The translations under genes and the position numbers were made by a program. A stretch of 64,000 bases of DNA from Allium sativum. Lineage: Eukaryota > Streptophyta > Magnoliopsida > Asparagales > Amaryllidaceae. Below, piece after piece: positions 47,187 to 59,036 of this stretch. A model generated the notes under the pieces. It was not told the DNA's origin and searched no databases. It saw only the letters and a list, made by a program, of their open reading frames with translations. How positions within the stretch are numbered: position 1 is the stretch's first letter; each line of letters opens with the position of its first letter. The stretch is from NCBI GenBank assembly GCA_030737875.1, contig CM060922.1, positions 756,783,603 through 756,847,602 on the forward strand. The letters run 5' to 3'.

Positions 47187-47523
47187 GACAAGTAAAATTC
47201 AGGTAAGGCAAGTGAAACATGATGCAGTGCAAGTCAAGACCCTACTAGCATATATGTTTAGTTATCCAGTTTGAGTATCTATGTTATTGTAATATGGTAA
47301 TGTATAATTATGCTGTTGAACCATGATGATGATGTATTATGTTATGTATTCTGATGTATCAGACCTTGTGATGTAATATATATGTAATTGTGAAATTTCC
47401 GCTGTGAGATTCTGATAACTTCTTATTCTTCTATTCTATAAGTTCTATCTTTACTATCTCATCTTCTAAATTATTTAAATAATGACACGGTTTTCAAGGT
47501 ATCGAAAATCACGCCGTTACAGT

Positions 47524-47535
47524 TGGTATCAGAGC
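47524..47535 (+). other. Primer-binding site (initiator tRNA-Met type)
   Basis: TGGTATCAGAGC two bases after the LTR end. Confidence 0.95.
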
Positions 47536-47675
47536 TTAGGATTTCTGAACACCTGGGCTTAGAGTTAGTGCTGAGAGAGCGTAATTTTTTTTAAAAACCA
47601 TATAGTATAGGACGACCCTAGTTATTTGGTTAGGTTATCCCTAAAGACTGATTTCCGAATAGGTATTAACTCTCG

Positions 47676-47702
47676 AATCTTATTCTCAGAAAACTGAAAA
47701 TG
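47676..47702 (+). promoter_or_regulatory. Candidate splice acceptor before gag
   Basis: AATCTTATTCTCAG|AAAACTGAAA then ATG at 47700. AG is at 47688-47689. Position and downstream sequence match the acceptor before the gag at 22511 (minus). Confidence 0.5.
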
Positions 47703-48745
47703 AGTTCTCAGGCAAGGCAAGGCCGAGGAGCAAGTCAGGCGACTACAACCAATGGGCACACTGTTAATCAGACCCAAGTGGATATGATTGAAGTAGTCCA
47801 AGCTCCAACGTAGCCAAACTTTGCTATGATTTGCAAGAACTACACTACTCTGGGAGGAAAAACTTTTAAGGGAATAGAATCTCTAGTTGACGTCCAAGCA
47901 TGGATTAGATCATGTGAAAAGATTTTTAAGGGACTAAAGTTGGATGACGAGTACAAACGTCTCCTAGCATAATGGAATCTGGAGGGAGCCGCCGCTATCT
48001 GGTGGGATGCCCAGACTGCAAATACTCCGGAAGAGAATTTTAATTAGGCTATGTTCAAAGAATCTTTTGAAGCTCAGTATCTACCAGAAACTGGGAAAAC
48101 CAGGATGTACCGAGACTTCATCGACCTGAAACAAGAAAGTATGACTATCACTGAGTACGAGAACAAGCTCAATGCACTATCAAGCTTTGGACCAGAGTTG
48201 GTAAATACCTCACTGAAGAAAAATGAAATATTCATAGCAGGATTAAAGGATAGTCTTCAAGGCCGTATGATGGAGCATCTAAAAGATCCATTTGTTGAAC
48301 TCGTAGATTTAGCACTCAGGTATGAAGCCTTGGACGCTAAAAACCCAACTGCAACAAAGGCTCAGACTGGAGAAGCGAGTGGAGGAAATACCCAGAAGAG
48401 GAAGTTTAACCCTGACTGGAAGGATAACAAGAACCAAGGAAAGACAGTTCAATAGAAAACTGAGAATCGTTTCAAGAACGTTCTGTGTCACAACTGCAAG
48501 CAGAAGGGTCACATTGCAAGGTTTTGCAAACAAAAGAGTAACAAGAAACCTCAGCAACAGCAGCAAAGGAAGCCTCAGCAACAAAGCCAGCAACAGCAGC
48601 AACAGGTTCAGAGAAATGAGATGGTACTGAAAAACCTTTGTTTCAACTGTCACCAGCCTGGTCACATGGTGAAAGACTGTCCACTGATGAAAAGGCACCT
48701 CAGGCAAAGGTGTATGCCATCAAGAATGAACCATCTGGCTCTTAG
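47700..48745 (+). pseudogene. Gypsy Gag, decayed by in-frame stops
   Basis: Start MSSQARQGRG at 47700. Gag core: NYTTLGGKTFKGIESLVDVQAW, AAAIWWDAQT, MFKESFEAQYLPETGKTRMY, and ITEYENKLNALSSFGPELV. A zinc knuckle CHNCKQKGHIARFC is near 48488, followed by a Gln-rich linker and CFNCHQPGHMVKDC near 48644. Stops lie at 47811 (TAG), 47970 (TAA), 48045 (TAG) and 48453 (TAG), all in one frame. A one-base shift near 48686 and a TAG at 48743 precede the protease. All the stops are reachable from sense codons by one C-to-T change. Confidence 0.92.
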
Positions 48746-48748
48746 AAT

Positions 48749-51700
48749 ATGAAGGGGAAGGGAGTGCTGGAAGGTACTTTACAATTTAAAGGAATTTACC
48801 TTCGAGTTTTATTTGACACCGGCGCTTCACACAGTTTTATTTCTTCTGAAACTGTAGACCAATTTAACCTTAAATCAATTATTTCCCCAAACTCAATTTG
48901 TGTATCAAATCCCATTGGTGGTAAAAATGAGTTAAAAATGTGTTGTGAGGATATAGCACTGTTATATCTCTCACATTCCTTTCGATTCGATTTCTATGTC
49001 TTAGATTTCAAAATTTTCAATTTTATTCTGGGATTGGACTGGCTGAGAGAGTTCCAAGCTAAGATAAAATGTGACAAAGAAACCATAATCTTGATAACGA
49101 GCCTAGACCGTAAAGCTAGAATACCCTGTGGAAAACCCGGTATTCATACCTGTAGTTTCCTATACGCCCTAGAAGCACCAAGAGAGAACCTTGAAACACT
49201 AGACGTAGTTAGAGAATTCAAGGATATATTCGAAGAAGTCGGAAGTTTACCTCCTCATCGGGAGATAGAATTCCGAATCAATTTAATTCCAGAAGCAAGA
49301 CCAATAGTTCAACCAAAAAGACGTATGGCTCCAAAGGAAGTATCGGAACTGGAGAAACAAACTCGGGATTTACTGGATAAAGGCTTAATCTGACCAAGTT
49401 TTTCTAGTTGGGGCTCGGCGGTGGTTTTTGTAGTAAAGTCCGATGGGTCGTTACGTCTGTGTGTTGACTATAGAGAATTAAACAAAGTTACCATCAAGAA
49501 CAAATATCCTTTACCCCGAATCGACGATCTTTTCGATCAATTGCATGGGGCAACAGTATTCTCCCAAATGGACCTAGCAACAGGGTTTCACCAATTGAGA
49601 ATCGCTAAAGACAATATTCCTTTCACAGCATTTAGAGGCCTAGATTTCTTTTATGAGTGGTTGGTTATGCCATTCGGTCTAACCAACGCACCAGCATTTT
49701 TCGTGGATTTAATGAACAAAGTCTTTAGGAAAATTCTGAATAGGTTCGTTCTAATTTTCATTGATGATATTCTGATTTATTCAAAAACTGAAGAGGAGCA
49801 TCGCTACCACCTTAGAGTAGTCCTAGAAACTCTGAGGAAAAATGTGTTGAAGGCCAAATTTTCAAAATGCCATTTTTGGAAGTCGGAAGTTAGATTTTTG
49901 GGCCATATTGTAAATGGAGATGGAATATCAGTAGACCCAGTAAAAGTGGAAGCAGTACAATAATGGAGACAACCTCGTACACCAACCGATGTTTGCAATT
50001 TCCTAGGATTGGTGGGATATTACTGAAGATTTATTCAAGATTACTTAAAGATATCGTCTCATCTGACGAAATTGACGAAGAAAAACCAGAAGTTTATTTG
50101 GACACCGAAGTGTGAAGAATCTTTTCAAGAATTAAAAGAGCGTTTAACAAAAGCACCAGTTTTAGCTGTTCCCGATGGAACCAGCAAATTTGAGATCTAC
50201 ACTGACGCTTGTGGAGTTGGATTAGGAGCTATATTGATGCAGAACCGTCGTATAATTGCATATGCAAGTAGGCAATTAAAGATACACGAGAAGAATTATG
50301 CAACTCACGATCCGGAGTTATTGGCTGTAGTTTTTGCATTAAAGATATGGAGGCCTTTTCTTCTGGGTGGAAAATTCGAACTTTTTACAGATCATAAACC
50401 ATTGAGGTACTTATTTTCTCAGAAGGATTTAAACTTGAGACAACAACGATGGTTGGAATTCCTTGCATCGTATGATTTGGACATCATTTATACACCCGGT
50501 AAAGCAAATGTGGTAGCAGACGCTTTGAGTAGAAATGCAATTCTATCTCTATTGGAAGTCACACCGACTCTCCAAGAAAGGATTATGGGAAATCAAAGGA
50601 GAGATGCCAAGTTGGAGAAGATCATTCAAGGAGTCACAGATGGAAAGGAGTCTGATTTCAAGTTGGATAACCGAGGAGTGTTAAAGATTAACAACAGATT
50701 GTGTGTTCCAGATGTGGATAGATTAAGGCAAGAAGTTCTGAAAGAATGCCATGCATCGAGGTCCAGCATCCATCCAGGAATTCATAAAATGAATAACGAT
50801 ATGAAATGAGTATTCTGGTGTCCAGTAATGAAGAAGGATATTACAACTTTTGTGAATGAATGTTTGTGTTGTCAGCAAGTCAAGGGAGATCATCAAAAGA
50901 CTGTTGGACTGTTACGATCATTAGAAATACCCAACTGGAAGTGGGAAATGATATCGATGGATTGCCAAGGACAAGAAGAGGATTTGAAGGAATTTGGGTA
51001 ATCGTCGATCGGTTGACAAAAAGTGCGCATTTTATTCCAGTAAAACCAACACGCACATCCGCACCTTTAGCCGAAGTTTTCATGAGGGAGATTGTACGAT
51101 TACATGGAGTCCCAACAAGCATTGTAAGCGATAGAGATCCCATCTTTACCAGTAAATTTTGGGAAGCATTACAGAAGACTTTGGGAACGAAATTGAATCT
51201 CAGTACAGCTTACCATCCTCAAATGGATGGTCAGACTGAGAGAGTGAACCGAATATTGGAGGATTTGTTAAGAGCATGTATTCTAGATTTTGGAGGATCA
51301 TGGGAAGATCATTTACACTTGGTGGAGTTTGCTTATAATAATAGTTACCAGGCAAGTATACAGATGGCAACATACGAAGCACTGTATGGAAGACCTTGTA
51401 AAGCACCCGCATGTTGGATTGAATCCAGAGACAAATTAGTACTTGGACCAGATATGATCCGAGAAGCAACAGAGAAGTGGAATTGGTGAAGTTAAGAATG
51501 AAAGAAGCCCAGGATTGACAGAAAAGCTATGCTGATCAAAGGCGAAGAGATCTTGTATTTGAGATAGGAGATCTGGTATTTGTGAAGATTTCACCGACGA
51601 GAGGAGTGGTGAGATTTGGAAAAGCCGGAAAATTAACTCCGCGATATGTTAGACCTTTCCGAGTTCTGTAGAGAATTGGTTTTCAAGCCTATAGAGTTGA

Positions 51701-51992
51701 AGTACCAGAACATATTGCAGGGATTCACAATGTATTTCATGTATCTCATCTTAGGAAGTGTTTGCACAATCCATCCTTAATTCTGGAACCATCTGTTCAG
51801 CAAGAAATAGAAATTGAACCAGATTTGACAGTGATTCGACGACTATTTCGCATTATCGATAGAGAAGAAAAGCAACTTCACAACAATGCGGTAAGTCTGC
51901 TAAAGATTCAGTGGAGCGATAATCCGAAGGATTGCACATGGGAGACCGAGAAACATATCAGGAAATTATACCCGGACTTTTCTACAGATTAG
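48749..51992 (+). pseudogene. Gypsy Pol: protease, RT, RNase H, integrase, chromodomain-like end
   Basis: Protease LFDTGASHSFIS (Asp near 48820), [34 protein letters not shown], catalytic FIDD near 49760; RNase [16 protein letters not shown] near 50200 and [11 protein letters not shown]; integrase zinc finger (H...HPG near 50750, CLCCQQ near 50862), core IVSDRDPIF, YHPQMDGQTERVN near 51220; C-terminal VFHVSHLRKCL and IQWSDNPKDCTWETEK near 51910. Stops at 49391 (TGA), 49961 (TAA), 50024 (TGA) and 50807 (TGA); a small deletion near 50955 removes the first core-Asp context; further frame changes near 51478 and 51700. The last codon is TAG at 51990-51992. Confidence 0.94.
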
Positions 51993-52153
51993 GTATGTTT
52001 TGCTATTTAGTTGTTTGGATGAAATGAAACCTTGGATTTCTTCATTTCTGTGAGCATTGGTATGTACATTTGTGGATTCAGTTTATTAGGACTTATGAAC
52101 TCTCTTGTTATGATCCTATCATTGACAAGTTCTATTTCCTTGTTACTTTCCAG
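51993..52153 (+). other. Intron-like segment between pol and accessory ORF
   Basis: The pol stop TAG is directly followed by GTATGT, giving AG|GTATGT, a consensus 5' splice site. 161 bp later CTTGTTACTTTCCAG|ATG gives a 3' splice site abutting the ATG at 52154. The segment is T-rich, as plant introns are. Splicing itself is an inference. Confidence 0.45.
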
Positions 52154-52783
52154 ATGACACCCTTAATGAAGACCATAGCTCGGAAAAGACTCACCTCACA
52201 CCAGACCGAGAGATTGCTATCCAAGAGAGCGAGAGTGGGTGATTCAGAAGATGTTAGAGAGAGGTCACCGAGTGATGACGAGGGTACCCACAGGACATCG
52301 GAGGCATCGAATGTCGGTAAAGAAGAACCGATGGAGCAAGAGGCAGACAGCCAGGAACCCTCAGAGGAATAAGATATATTGATGATCGAGACAGGTTTTG
52401 GAGATAACGATGGTGATGATGAAGAATAATATGAGGAGGAAGAGGAGGTTGTTCCTGAGACATCGGTCGCTGCCATGGGAGGACAGCCAGAGGAGTTTGT
52501 CGACCCAGTTTTAGCGACATGGATGAGATTGGAGCAGGCACTCGTTGAGTATCATGCAGTAGGAGGATGGGTAGAGATCTTTGGAGATTATGGTTATCCC
52601 GCGATACAGGTACACGTAATTCCACCAGTGGAGGTTATAGAGATTTCTGACGACATGGAGGAATCAGCTAACCAAGGGATTATGGAGGTTGTAGATCCAT
52701 CAGATGACGAGGATGAGGTGGTCGAAGTTGTAAACATCTCAGATGACGAGTGGATCGTGATTGATAGTGACTCGGAGGAGTAG
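52154..52783 (+). pseudogene. Acidic accessory ORF after pol
   Basis: A single frame of 210 codons broken by TAA at 52370 and TAA at 52427, each one C-to-T change from CAA. The N-terminus is basic (MTPLMKTIARKRL, LLSKRARVGD) and could hold a nuclear signal. The middle and C-terminus are strongly acidic, with EEEEEVVPE, VEVIEISDDME, VEVVNISDDEW and VIDSDSEE. I recognise no domain, signal peptide or membrane segment, so it is not an env-like gene. No match was seen in the other two complete elements. Function unknown; an acidic chromatin- or RNP-interacting protein is a guess. Confidence 0.55.
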
Positions 52784-52980
52784 CGAGGGGTGATGTGTTT
52801 GGACTATCTATATGTATATTATGTAGCCTATAACTTGAAGTAGTCAAGTATAGCCTAGTTATGTAGTGTGTTATGTATGACTAGTATGAGCATGGAACTA
52901 GTGTATAATTATAGTATACTAAGTAGTAGTGATATGAAGTATCATCTTTTGGGAAAAAGCTTTCTATCTTTCTTACTTTT
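52784..52980 (+). other. Non-coding stretch before the PPT
   Basis: AT-rich, with TAGTATA-like short repeats (52830-52930). No ORF. Confidence 0.5.
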
Positions 52981-53016
52981 AATTTCGGGGACGAAATTCT
53001 TATAAGGGGGATGGAC
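52981..53016 (+). other. GGGA-loop hairpin and PPT
   Basis: AATTTCG-GGGA-CGAAATT (52981-52998) is a perfect 7-bp stem with a GNRA-type loop. AAGGGGGATGGAC (53004-53016) is the PPT before the 3' LTR. Confidence 0.8.
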
Positions 53017-55019
53017 TGTAATGTCCCGACTTTTTCTAATAATCATTTTAAACATTAAAATGAGAATGCTAGTTAAAAACAAAATTAAAGAAAAATCTTG
53101 ATATATATATATAAGCATATGTTTGTAACAATAGAATAATATATACACTTTATTTAACCTTGGGATTGAAAAGGTAAAACAAGTATAAAACATTCAAATA
53201 GAAATCTTAAGTAAAATACATACAAGAATATAAATACTTCATAGTTTGTTATATTAACAAAGTAAGGTTTTTAAAACAAAAAGCCTTAGTACATGATTTA
53301 TATAAAAAGGTATTTTGTTCACTTGAAAATAAAGAAGGACTTGAGGACAAACAACAAAATAATGTATGTATATGACAAAGGAGGCAATTCGGCCAAAACA
53401 TGAAACATCAAAGAAATAGCACATAAAACATTTGATCTTTTTATAAAACAAATATCTTTGAACATGAGACAAAAACAAAGACACATAAAGACAAAAACAA
53501 TTAATGAATGATACTACAAATAGTAAACTAAGATTGTGAAATCATTCCCTAAAGCACCTAAAGAAATTCTCATGACCTGTATAAGAGAGATATCAAGCAA
53601 GAAAGAAACAAGGAGAAACCCATTTTTATAATGCTTTAAAATCTATAGAGGATACATGCATTTAATGAAGGGGTGACTCATGTTATAAAAAGGGTAACCT
53701 AGTATCCATTCATTGGCTCTAAAACCTTAATAAGACAAATTTTCCATGCAAGTAGCCGCAGGAAACTAAGGGGAGAGGAGAGTAAGGCTAAAGGATTTTT
53801 ACTGTTAAAACATGTGCAGAAATTATTTGTTTAAACCTTGAAAAACCACTATAAATACACCTTAAAATCCCACACTTTCCTCACAACAAATCTGAAGTTC
53901 ACATACTAAAATCTGAAGTCTTCTTTTCTGAGATCATTGGATAGCATTAATGTGAGTGAAAAAACTTTTGAATCTCTTGTTAAATATTTACTATAAAAAC
54001 AATTTTATATAGCTTTAACTGTCAAGTGTTGTTATGATCATTTTCTGTTACAGTCACAAGTAAAGAGCGATGAGAGAATATCCTAATATACATCTGTAAT
54101 AACTAAGATCCATCTAGAAACCATTCTGGAATGTCTATGCAAGTTTGGTTGATGATTGAACACCTTTGTTAAAACCTGTATTGTGTTCTGGAAAAATGCA
54201 GAACATGTGAAAGTGATTTCTAGAAATAAATAAAACCCGATCCTCCACATTAGATTGATAAATTGTATAGGATATAGAGCAAGTTCATCATACATTCACA
54301 AATCAGATCAGAAGAAATAACATTTCAAAGCACATTTATGTTTAAAAACAGAATACAGTAAACTCTCTATAATGTAGAAATCAAAGTTGATTTTCAAATG
54401 TTGTAAAAACTCACTTTGATTATATAAATAGAATCGCAGATGGAAATGATGATTTTTAATGCGAGAATCATGATTTTTAAGTTAGTGGATCACGAGAATT
54501 TTGAATATGAACAGAAAATGGTCTTTGAGTAAATTCCGATCGTCGGAGCCACCAGAGGTCAGGCGGTTGGGAGGAGAGCTTCATCGGGGGCAGGGGCATC
54601 GGGGAAAAATACAAGTTAATTTTTCTAATGAGTAGATTGCGAGATAAAAGAAGAAATAGGGTTTTTTCTGTGTTCATGGGTTCGAGTGTTCTTGTCTGGA
54701 CTGGGCGTCGATGGCGAAGCATTGGGGTCGCGGTCATGGGGAAATGGCGGCGTCGGATGGGTGTGGTGACGTGGTCAGAAGGGTACGGCGGCGAGTGGTC
54801 AGAGATGTGAGCTACAAGTGTTTTCCCCGATGAACATTTTCTGCTATGTGGAGCTCGACAGCCAAATCACTGTGGCGACGGGGACGGGGTACTCCGGTGG
54901 GTGGATGTCGACCTGGAGGTGAAGTGCGGCATATTAGAGTGGTCGTGGTGGCACCGCGATGGGTGATGGTGGTGTGCACGTGCACCACCGTGCACTGATG
55001 TGGGGGAGGCTAAAAGTAC

Positions 55020-55200
55020 CAAGGTCTGGTACTTGGCATTTTCCAAGTCCAGTGCCTTAGCACTTGCCAAGGCATGGTACTTTGGCACTTGCCAAGTCTA
55101 GTGCCTTGGCATTGCCAAGCCTGGTACTTTGGCAGTGCCAAAGCCTGGTACTTTTGCAGTGCCAAAGCCCGGTACTTTGGCACTTGCCAAAGCCGGTATT
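55020..55200 (+). repeat. Palindromic repeats ACTTGGCA/TGCCAAGT (3' LTR copy)
   Basis: Same type as 45448-45620, but with changed units (for example TACTTTTGCAGTGCCAAAG) and a shorter tail. The cluster seems to vary faster than the LTR around it. Confidence 0.85.
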
Positions 55201-56688
55201 CTTGAAATTTGTAAACCAGTACTTCGGATTTAACGATATTTTAAATTCAAAAACAGTTTTAAATTTAAATTAGAAATAAATAAAATTTAGAAATGAATTA
55301 ATTTATTAAATAAAAAGAAAGATTTTTATTTGATAAATCAAAGGCAAGTGGAAAGGGGAAAAAGGAGATCAAACTGACAAGTTCGACTGTAGGAGTTCGA
55401 TCAGTTTGAAATTTAAATAATACGTGCAAAAATAATTTAAATTTTATTTAAATTATTTATAATTAAATAATCATAAAGGAAGAAATAAAAAGGAAAGGAA
55501 GAATTTGAAACATCGCCCGACCAGAAATGACGAAGGAAGTAAAAATACAGTGTACGAAGCACGGGCATTTCCAAATAATAAGTAAAACTGAACAAAACAC
55601 TGTATGAAACACATACACCTAAATTGATTATTTTTAAAGGACTAATTAAACTTTTCTGATACAACCCAGGTAAACAAACACTGTTTGTAAAAAGATAATT
55701 AATCTGTAACTGAGTAATGCTCATGATTAAACCGATAAACATTTATCGACCTTAAAAAGATATGCGTACATCGATTCGAAGAGTCCGGAATAGATATTCC
55801 ACTTCGACTCGAAGTATATGACGCATATCAGAATGCTGAAGTCAACGAGATGCAAGCGCTATTTTTAAATAGTATTTTTGGTCTGTTCAGTCCCAGAACA
55901 AATCCAAATAGACGAGTGTCTGACAACGTATATCGGTTAGATTCTACACATCGAATTTACGTAAGTATATTACGTTGGTAGCGGAGGAATTCATTTCTCT
56001 TAGCTTTATTACCCATAATATATTTGGGTAATCGAATGAGTATTTATGACGGATAGGACGATGTGGCATTCAAAGAATCAAAAGAAATAAATCTGTCAGA
56101 AGAAAGACGTGACCTCAAAACTTCACAACCCGGAAGTAACAAAAGTTGGGCTAGGCAGCATGGCTAGTTGGGTCATACCCAAGCAGGGTATATTATCACC
56201 ATCTAGAGGATTTCTATATTTAACTTCTTAAATCTCTTTCGCTGCTGTAGCTTTCGGAAACGGTAAATCGAGCTCAACCGTAGGAGTGATAATATATTTG
56301 TCACACTCAAGCTAAATGAGTGGATGGTCATGTGTGGCCGGGTTACAAGACGTTCTTGTTGAACCCCAGTGTATCCTCTCTACAGTACACTGATCGGTGG
56401 GTGCTCCCGTACCCTATCTGTTGGAATCCAAACTCTGATACGTGCTCTGCGACTTTTTAGATGTGTATACTATATACGTGAACGTGAGATGCAAGTGTTT
56501 CACTAGATTTATAGTTATCTGATAAAAATTATCGTAATATCAAATGTTTTGATATAAAATACTTGGTCATTTCCCATATGCTAGTTATGGTTTGACCTAA
56601 CGATTTACAAAGTAAAAACATGGATCAACATGAGAACCTTGACACTTATTTCCCTGTTTACATCTTTATAACTATGTTTTCCTCACAC

Positions 56689-56762
56689 CAGTCCCCTGAC
56701 TGACCCAGAGTTTATTTTTGTGTTTCCTAAACTCTTGGGCACTCATAATATTTATTATGAGT
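56689..56762 (+). ncRNA. Three-hairpin LTR RNA module (copy F)
   Basis: As copy E. In hairpin 3 the arms read ACTCATAAT/ATTATGAGT (56741-56762), a perfect 9-bp stem; copy E has one mismatch there. Confidence 0.6.
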
Positions 56763-57098
56763 AGACAAGTAAAATCCAGGTAAGGCAAGTGGAACATGAT
56801 GCAGTGCAAGTCAAGACCCTAGTAGCATATATGTTTAGTTATCCAGTTTGAGTATCTATGTTATTGTAATATGGTAATGTATAATTATGCTGTTGGACCA
56901 TGATGATGATGTATTATGTTATGTATTCTGATTTATCAAACCTTGTGATGTAATATATATGTATTTGTGAAATTTCCGCTGTGAGATTCTGATAACTTCT
57001 TATTCTTCTATTCTATAAGTTCTATCTTTTCTATCTCATCTTCTAAATTCTTTCAATAATGACACGGTTTTCAAGGTATCGAAAATCGCGCCGTTACA

Positions 57099-57103
57099 GA
57101 TAT
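57099..57103. repeat. Target-site duplication GATAT (right)
   Basis: Matches 43427-43431. Confidence 0.93.
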
Positions 57104-59036
57104 GCTATGGTGGAAGGCAGTTAAAGGCCCATGAGAAGAGTTACCCTAGCCACGACTTAGAGTTAGCTGCCGTAGTTTTTGCGCTTAAGTCTTGGCGTCA
57201 CTGTTTGATTGGTGAGAGGTTTGAGTTGTACACAGACCATAAGTCACTGAAGTACTTGTTCTCCCAAAAAGATTTAAACTTAAGGCAACAAAGGTGGATG
57301 GAGTTCTTAGCATCCTACGATTTTGAGATTGCATACACCCCTGGCAAGGGTAACGTTTTAGCTGACGCCTTGAGTAGAAAGAAGTTGACTTTGAGTCCTT
57401 TGTTTGTCGAGCGGCAGAGTTTAGAGTATATCTCTACCTTTGACTTTAGACCCTCTATTGATTATGTACCCGGTTTGTTGGCATCGTTAGAGATACAACC
57501 TGCGCTTTTGGGACAAATAGGTGCGGCACAGTGAGATGACCCATAACTGATAGAGATAGTAGACAAGCTCATAAGAGGGGAGTCTTCGAGCCATCTTAGT
57601 AGGTACACTATAGATGACAAAGTTTGGTTGCGTAGAGATGGGAGACTTTGCTATCTCGAGATGAGAGTTTGAGAAAGATAATCCTTGAAGAAGCACATCG
57701 TTCTAAGCTGACCATACATCCCGGTGGAGACAAGATGTATAGGGACACGAAGCGAGATTTCTTTTGGGCCGGAATGAAGAAGGATGTGGCTGATTTCGTT
57801 TCTAGATGCTTAATGTGTCAGCAGGTCAAGGCTGAACAGAAGAAGCCTGGTGGTTTGCTTCACCCTTTAGAGGTTCCACAGTGGAAATGGAAAAGTGTTT
57901 CCATAGATTTCGTCGATGGGTTGCCGAGGTCAAGGAAGGTTAATACGGGGATTTGTGTAGTAGTAGATAGACTTACCAAGAGCGCCCATTTCATTCCCGT
58001 TAAGAGTAGAAGAACAGCGGCATGGTTGGCATCTGTTTATCTCTGTGAGATAATTCGTATACACGGCATACCTTCTAGTATCGTAAGTGACCAAGATCCC
58101 ATTTTCACTAGTGAGTTTTGGAAGAACTTGCAAGAGGTGGTAGGAATGCAATTGTGTTTGAGCACCGCTTATCACCCTCAGACGGACGGCCAAATAGAAA
58201 GAGTGAATCGGATTCTAGAAGATCTTTTGAGGTTATGCATCTTGGACTTTGGATGGACATGGGAGGAACATCTTCCATTAGTAGAGTTCGCTTACAATAA
58301 TAGCTATCAGACTAGTATCGGCATGGCACCTTTTGAAGCTCTATATGGACGACCTTTCCGATCACTTACTTGTTGGTGGGAATCTAAGGATAAGATTTTT
58401 CTTGGGCCCGAGATGATTATGGAAACTTCGGAGAAGATAGACTTGATTCGAAGACGCATGAAGACGACACAAGATCGGCAAAAATCATACGTTGATAAGA
58501 GAAGGACCGATCTTTAGTTTAGTATTGGAGATATGGTCTTTATTAAAGTATCACCGTTGAGGAATATAGTTCGTTTTGGGTTTGTAAGGAAATTGGCACC
58601 AAGGTTCGTAGGGTCATTCCCCATTACAGAGCGAATTGGACAGATGGCCTACAAAGTGAAGTTGCACGAGAAGCTCAGTGGTGTTCATCACGTATTTCAT
58701 GTGTCGCATTTGCGGAAGTGTTTACATGATATCACGGAAGTAGTAGAGCCGAGCATGCTTAGAGAAGTGGAAGTAGAGCGAGATGCCACGATTAGACGAA
58801 CTCCTACATGCATCCTTGGATCGGAGGTCACGAAATTACGCAACCGAGAGGTTAAGTTGGTTAAAGTCCAATGGGGAGATGATCAAGGAGACGCGAATTG
58901 GGAGACTGAAGACAAGATACGTACATCGTACCCTTTCCTTTTTGAAGGTATGTTCCTAACTTCTCCTTTTTCTGCCGTTTTGTTTATACTTGTCCTATCG
59001 TTTATGTATCCTCTCGATTATATCTTCGTCCCTTAG
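57104..59036 (+). pseudogene. Gypsy Pol continued: RNase H, integrase, chromodomain-like end
   Basis: Continues the RNase H gene cut at 43431: [35 protein letters not shown], then a stop at 57532. After a frameshift (57540-57648) the integrase reads LEEAHRSKLTIHPGGDKMY, CLMCQQVKAEQKK, SIDFVDGLP (first Asp near 57910), SIVSDQDPIF (second Asp near 58090), and YHPQTDGQIERVN (Glu near 58200). A TAG at 58515 interrupts the frame, then VHHVFHVSHLRKCL and VQWGDDQGDANWETED (chromodomain-like) follow. A hydrophobic tail (58950-59034) is probably read-through, not a real domain. This integrase is the best preserved in the window. Confidence 0.93.

Larger units (their letters stand above)
43432..47521 (+). 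repeat. 5' LTR of the nested element
   Basis: Contains TATA 44262-44269, splice donor 44364, a GC-rich block (44940-45300), a palindromic repeat cluster (45448-45620), and the hairpin module (47112-47186). It is nearly colinear with 53017-57098, with few differences per line. ORFs inside (45040-45249, 45305-45695) are repeat-derived and not supported as genes. Confidence 0.94.
43432..57098 (+). mobile_element. Nested Ty3/gypsy element, 13.7 kb, with post-pol ORF
   Basis: 5' LTR 43432-47521 (4090 bp), PBS 47524-47535, Gag-Pol 47700-51992, accessory ORF 52154-52783, GGGA hairpin and PPT 52981-53016, 3' LTR 53017-57098 (4082 bp). LTR ends are TGTAAT...CCGTTACA. It inserted into the RNase H gene of element 38135-62154 and is therefore the younger of the two. 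Gag-Pol resembles that of the element at 11815-28095. At least nine in-frame stops and several frameshifts make it non-coding. Confidence 0.95.
53017..57098 (+). repeat. 3' LTR of the nested element
   Basis: 4082 bp, TGTAATGTCCC to CCGTTACA. Same layout as 43432-47521. Differences are sparse apart from the palindromic cluster and small indels. Confidence 0.95.

Noticed and set aside
52132..52625. Minus-strand ORFs opposite the accessory ORF
   Set aside because: Ser-rich shadows of the acidic Glu/Asp codons on the plus strand; no start context or promoter.
58950..59034. Hydrophobic C-terminal tail of the split element Pol as a membrane segment
   Set aside because: It follows the conserved chromodomain-like end and overlaps a candidate splice donor; most likely read-through of the untranslated region.
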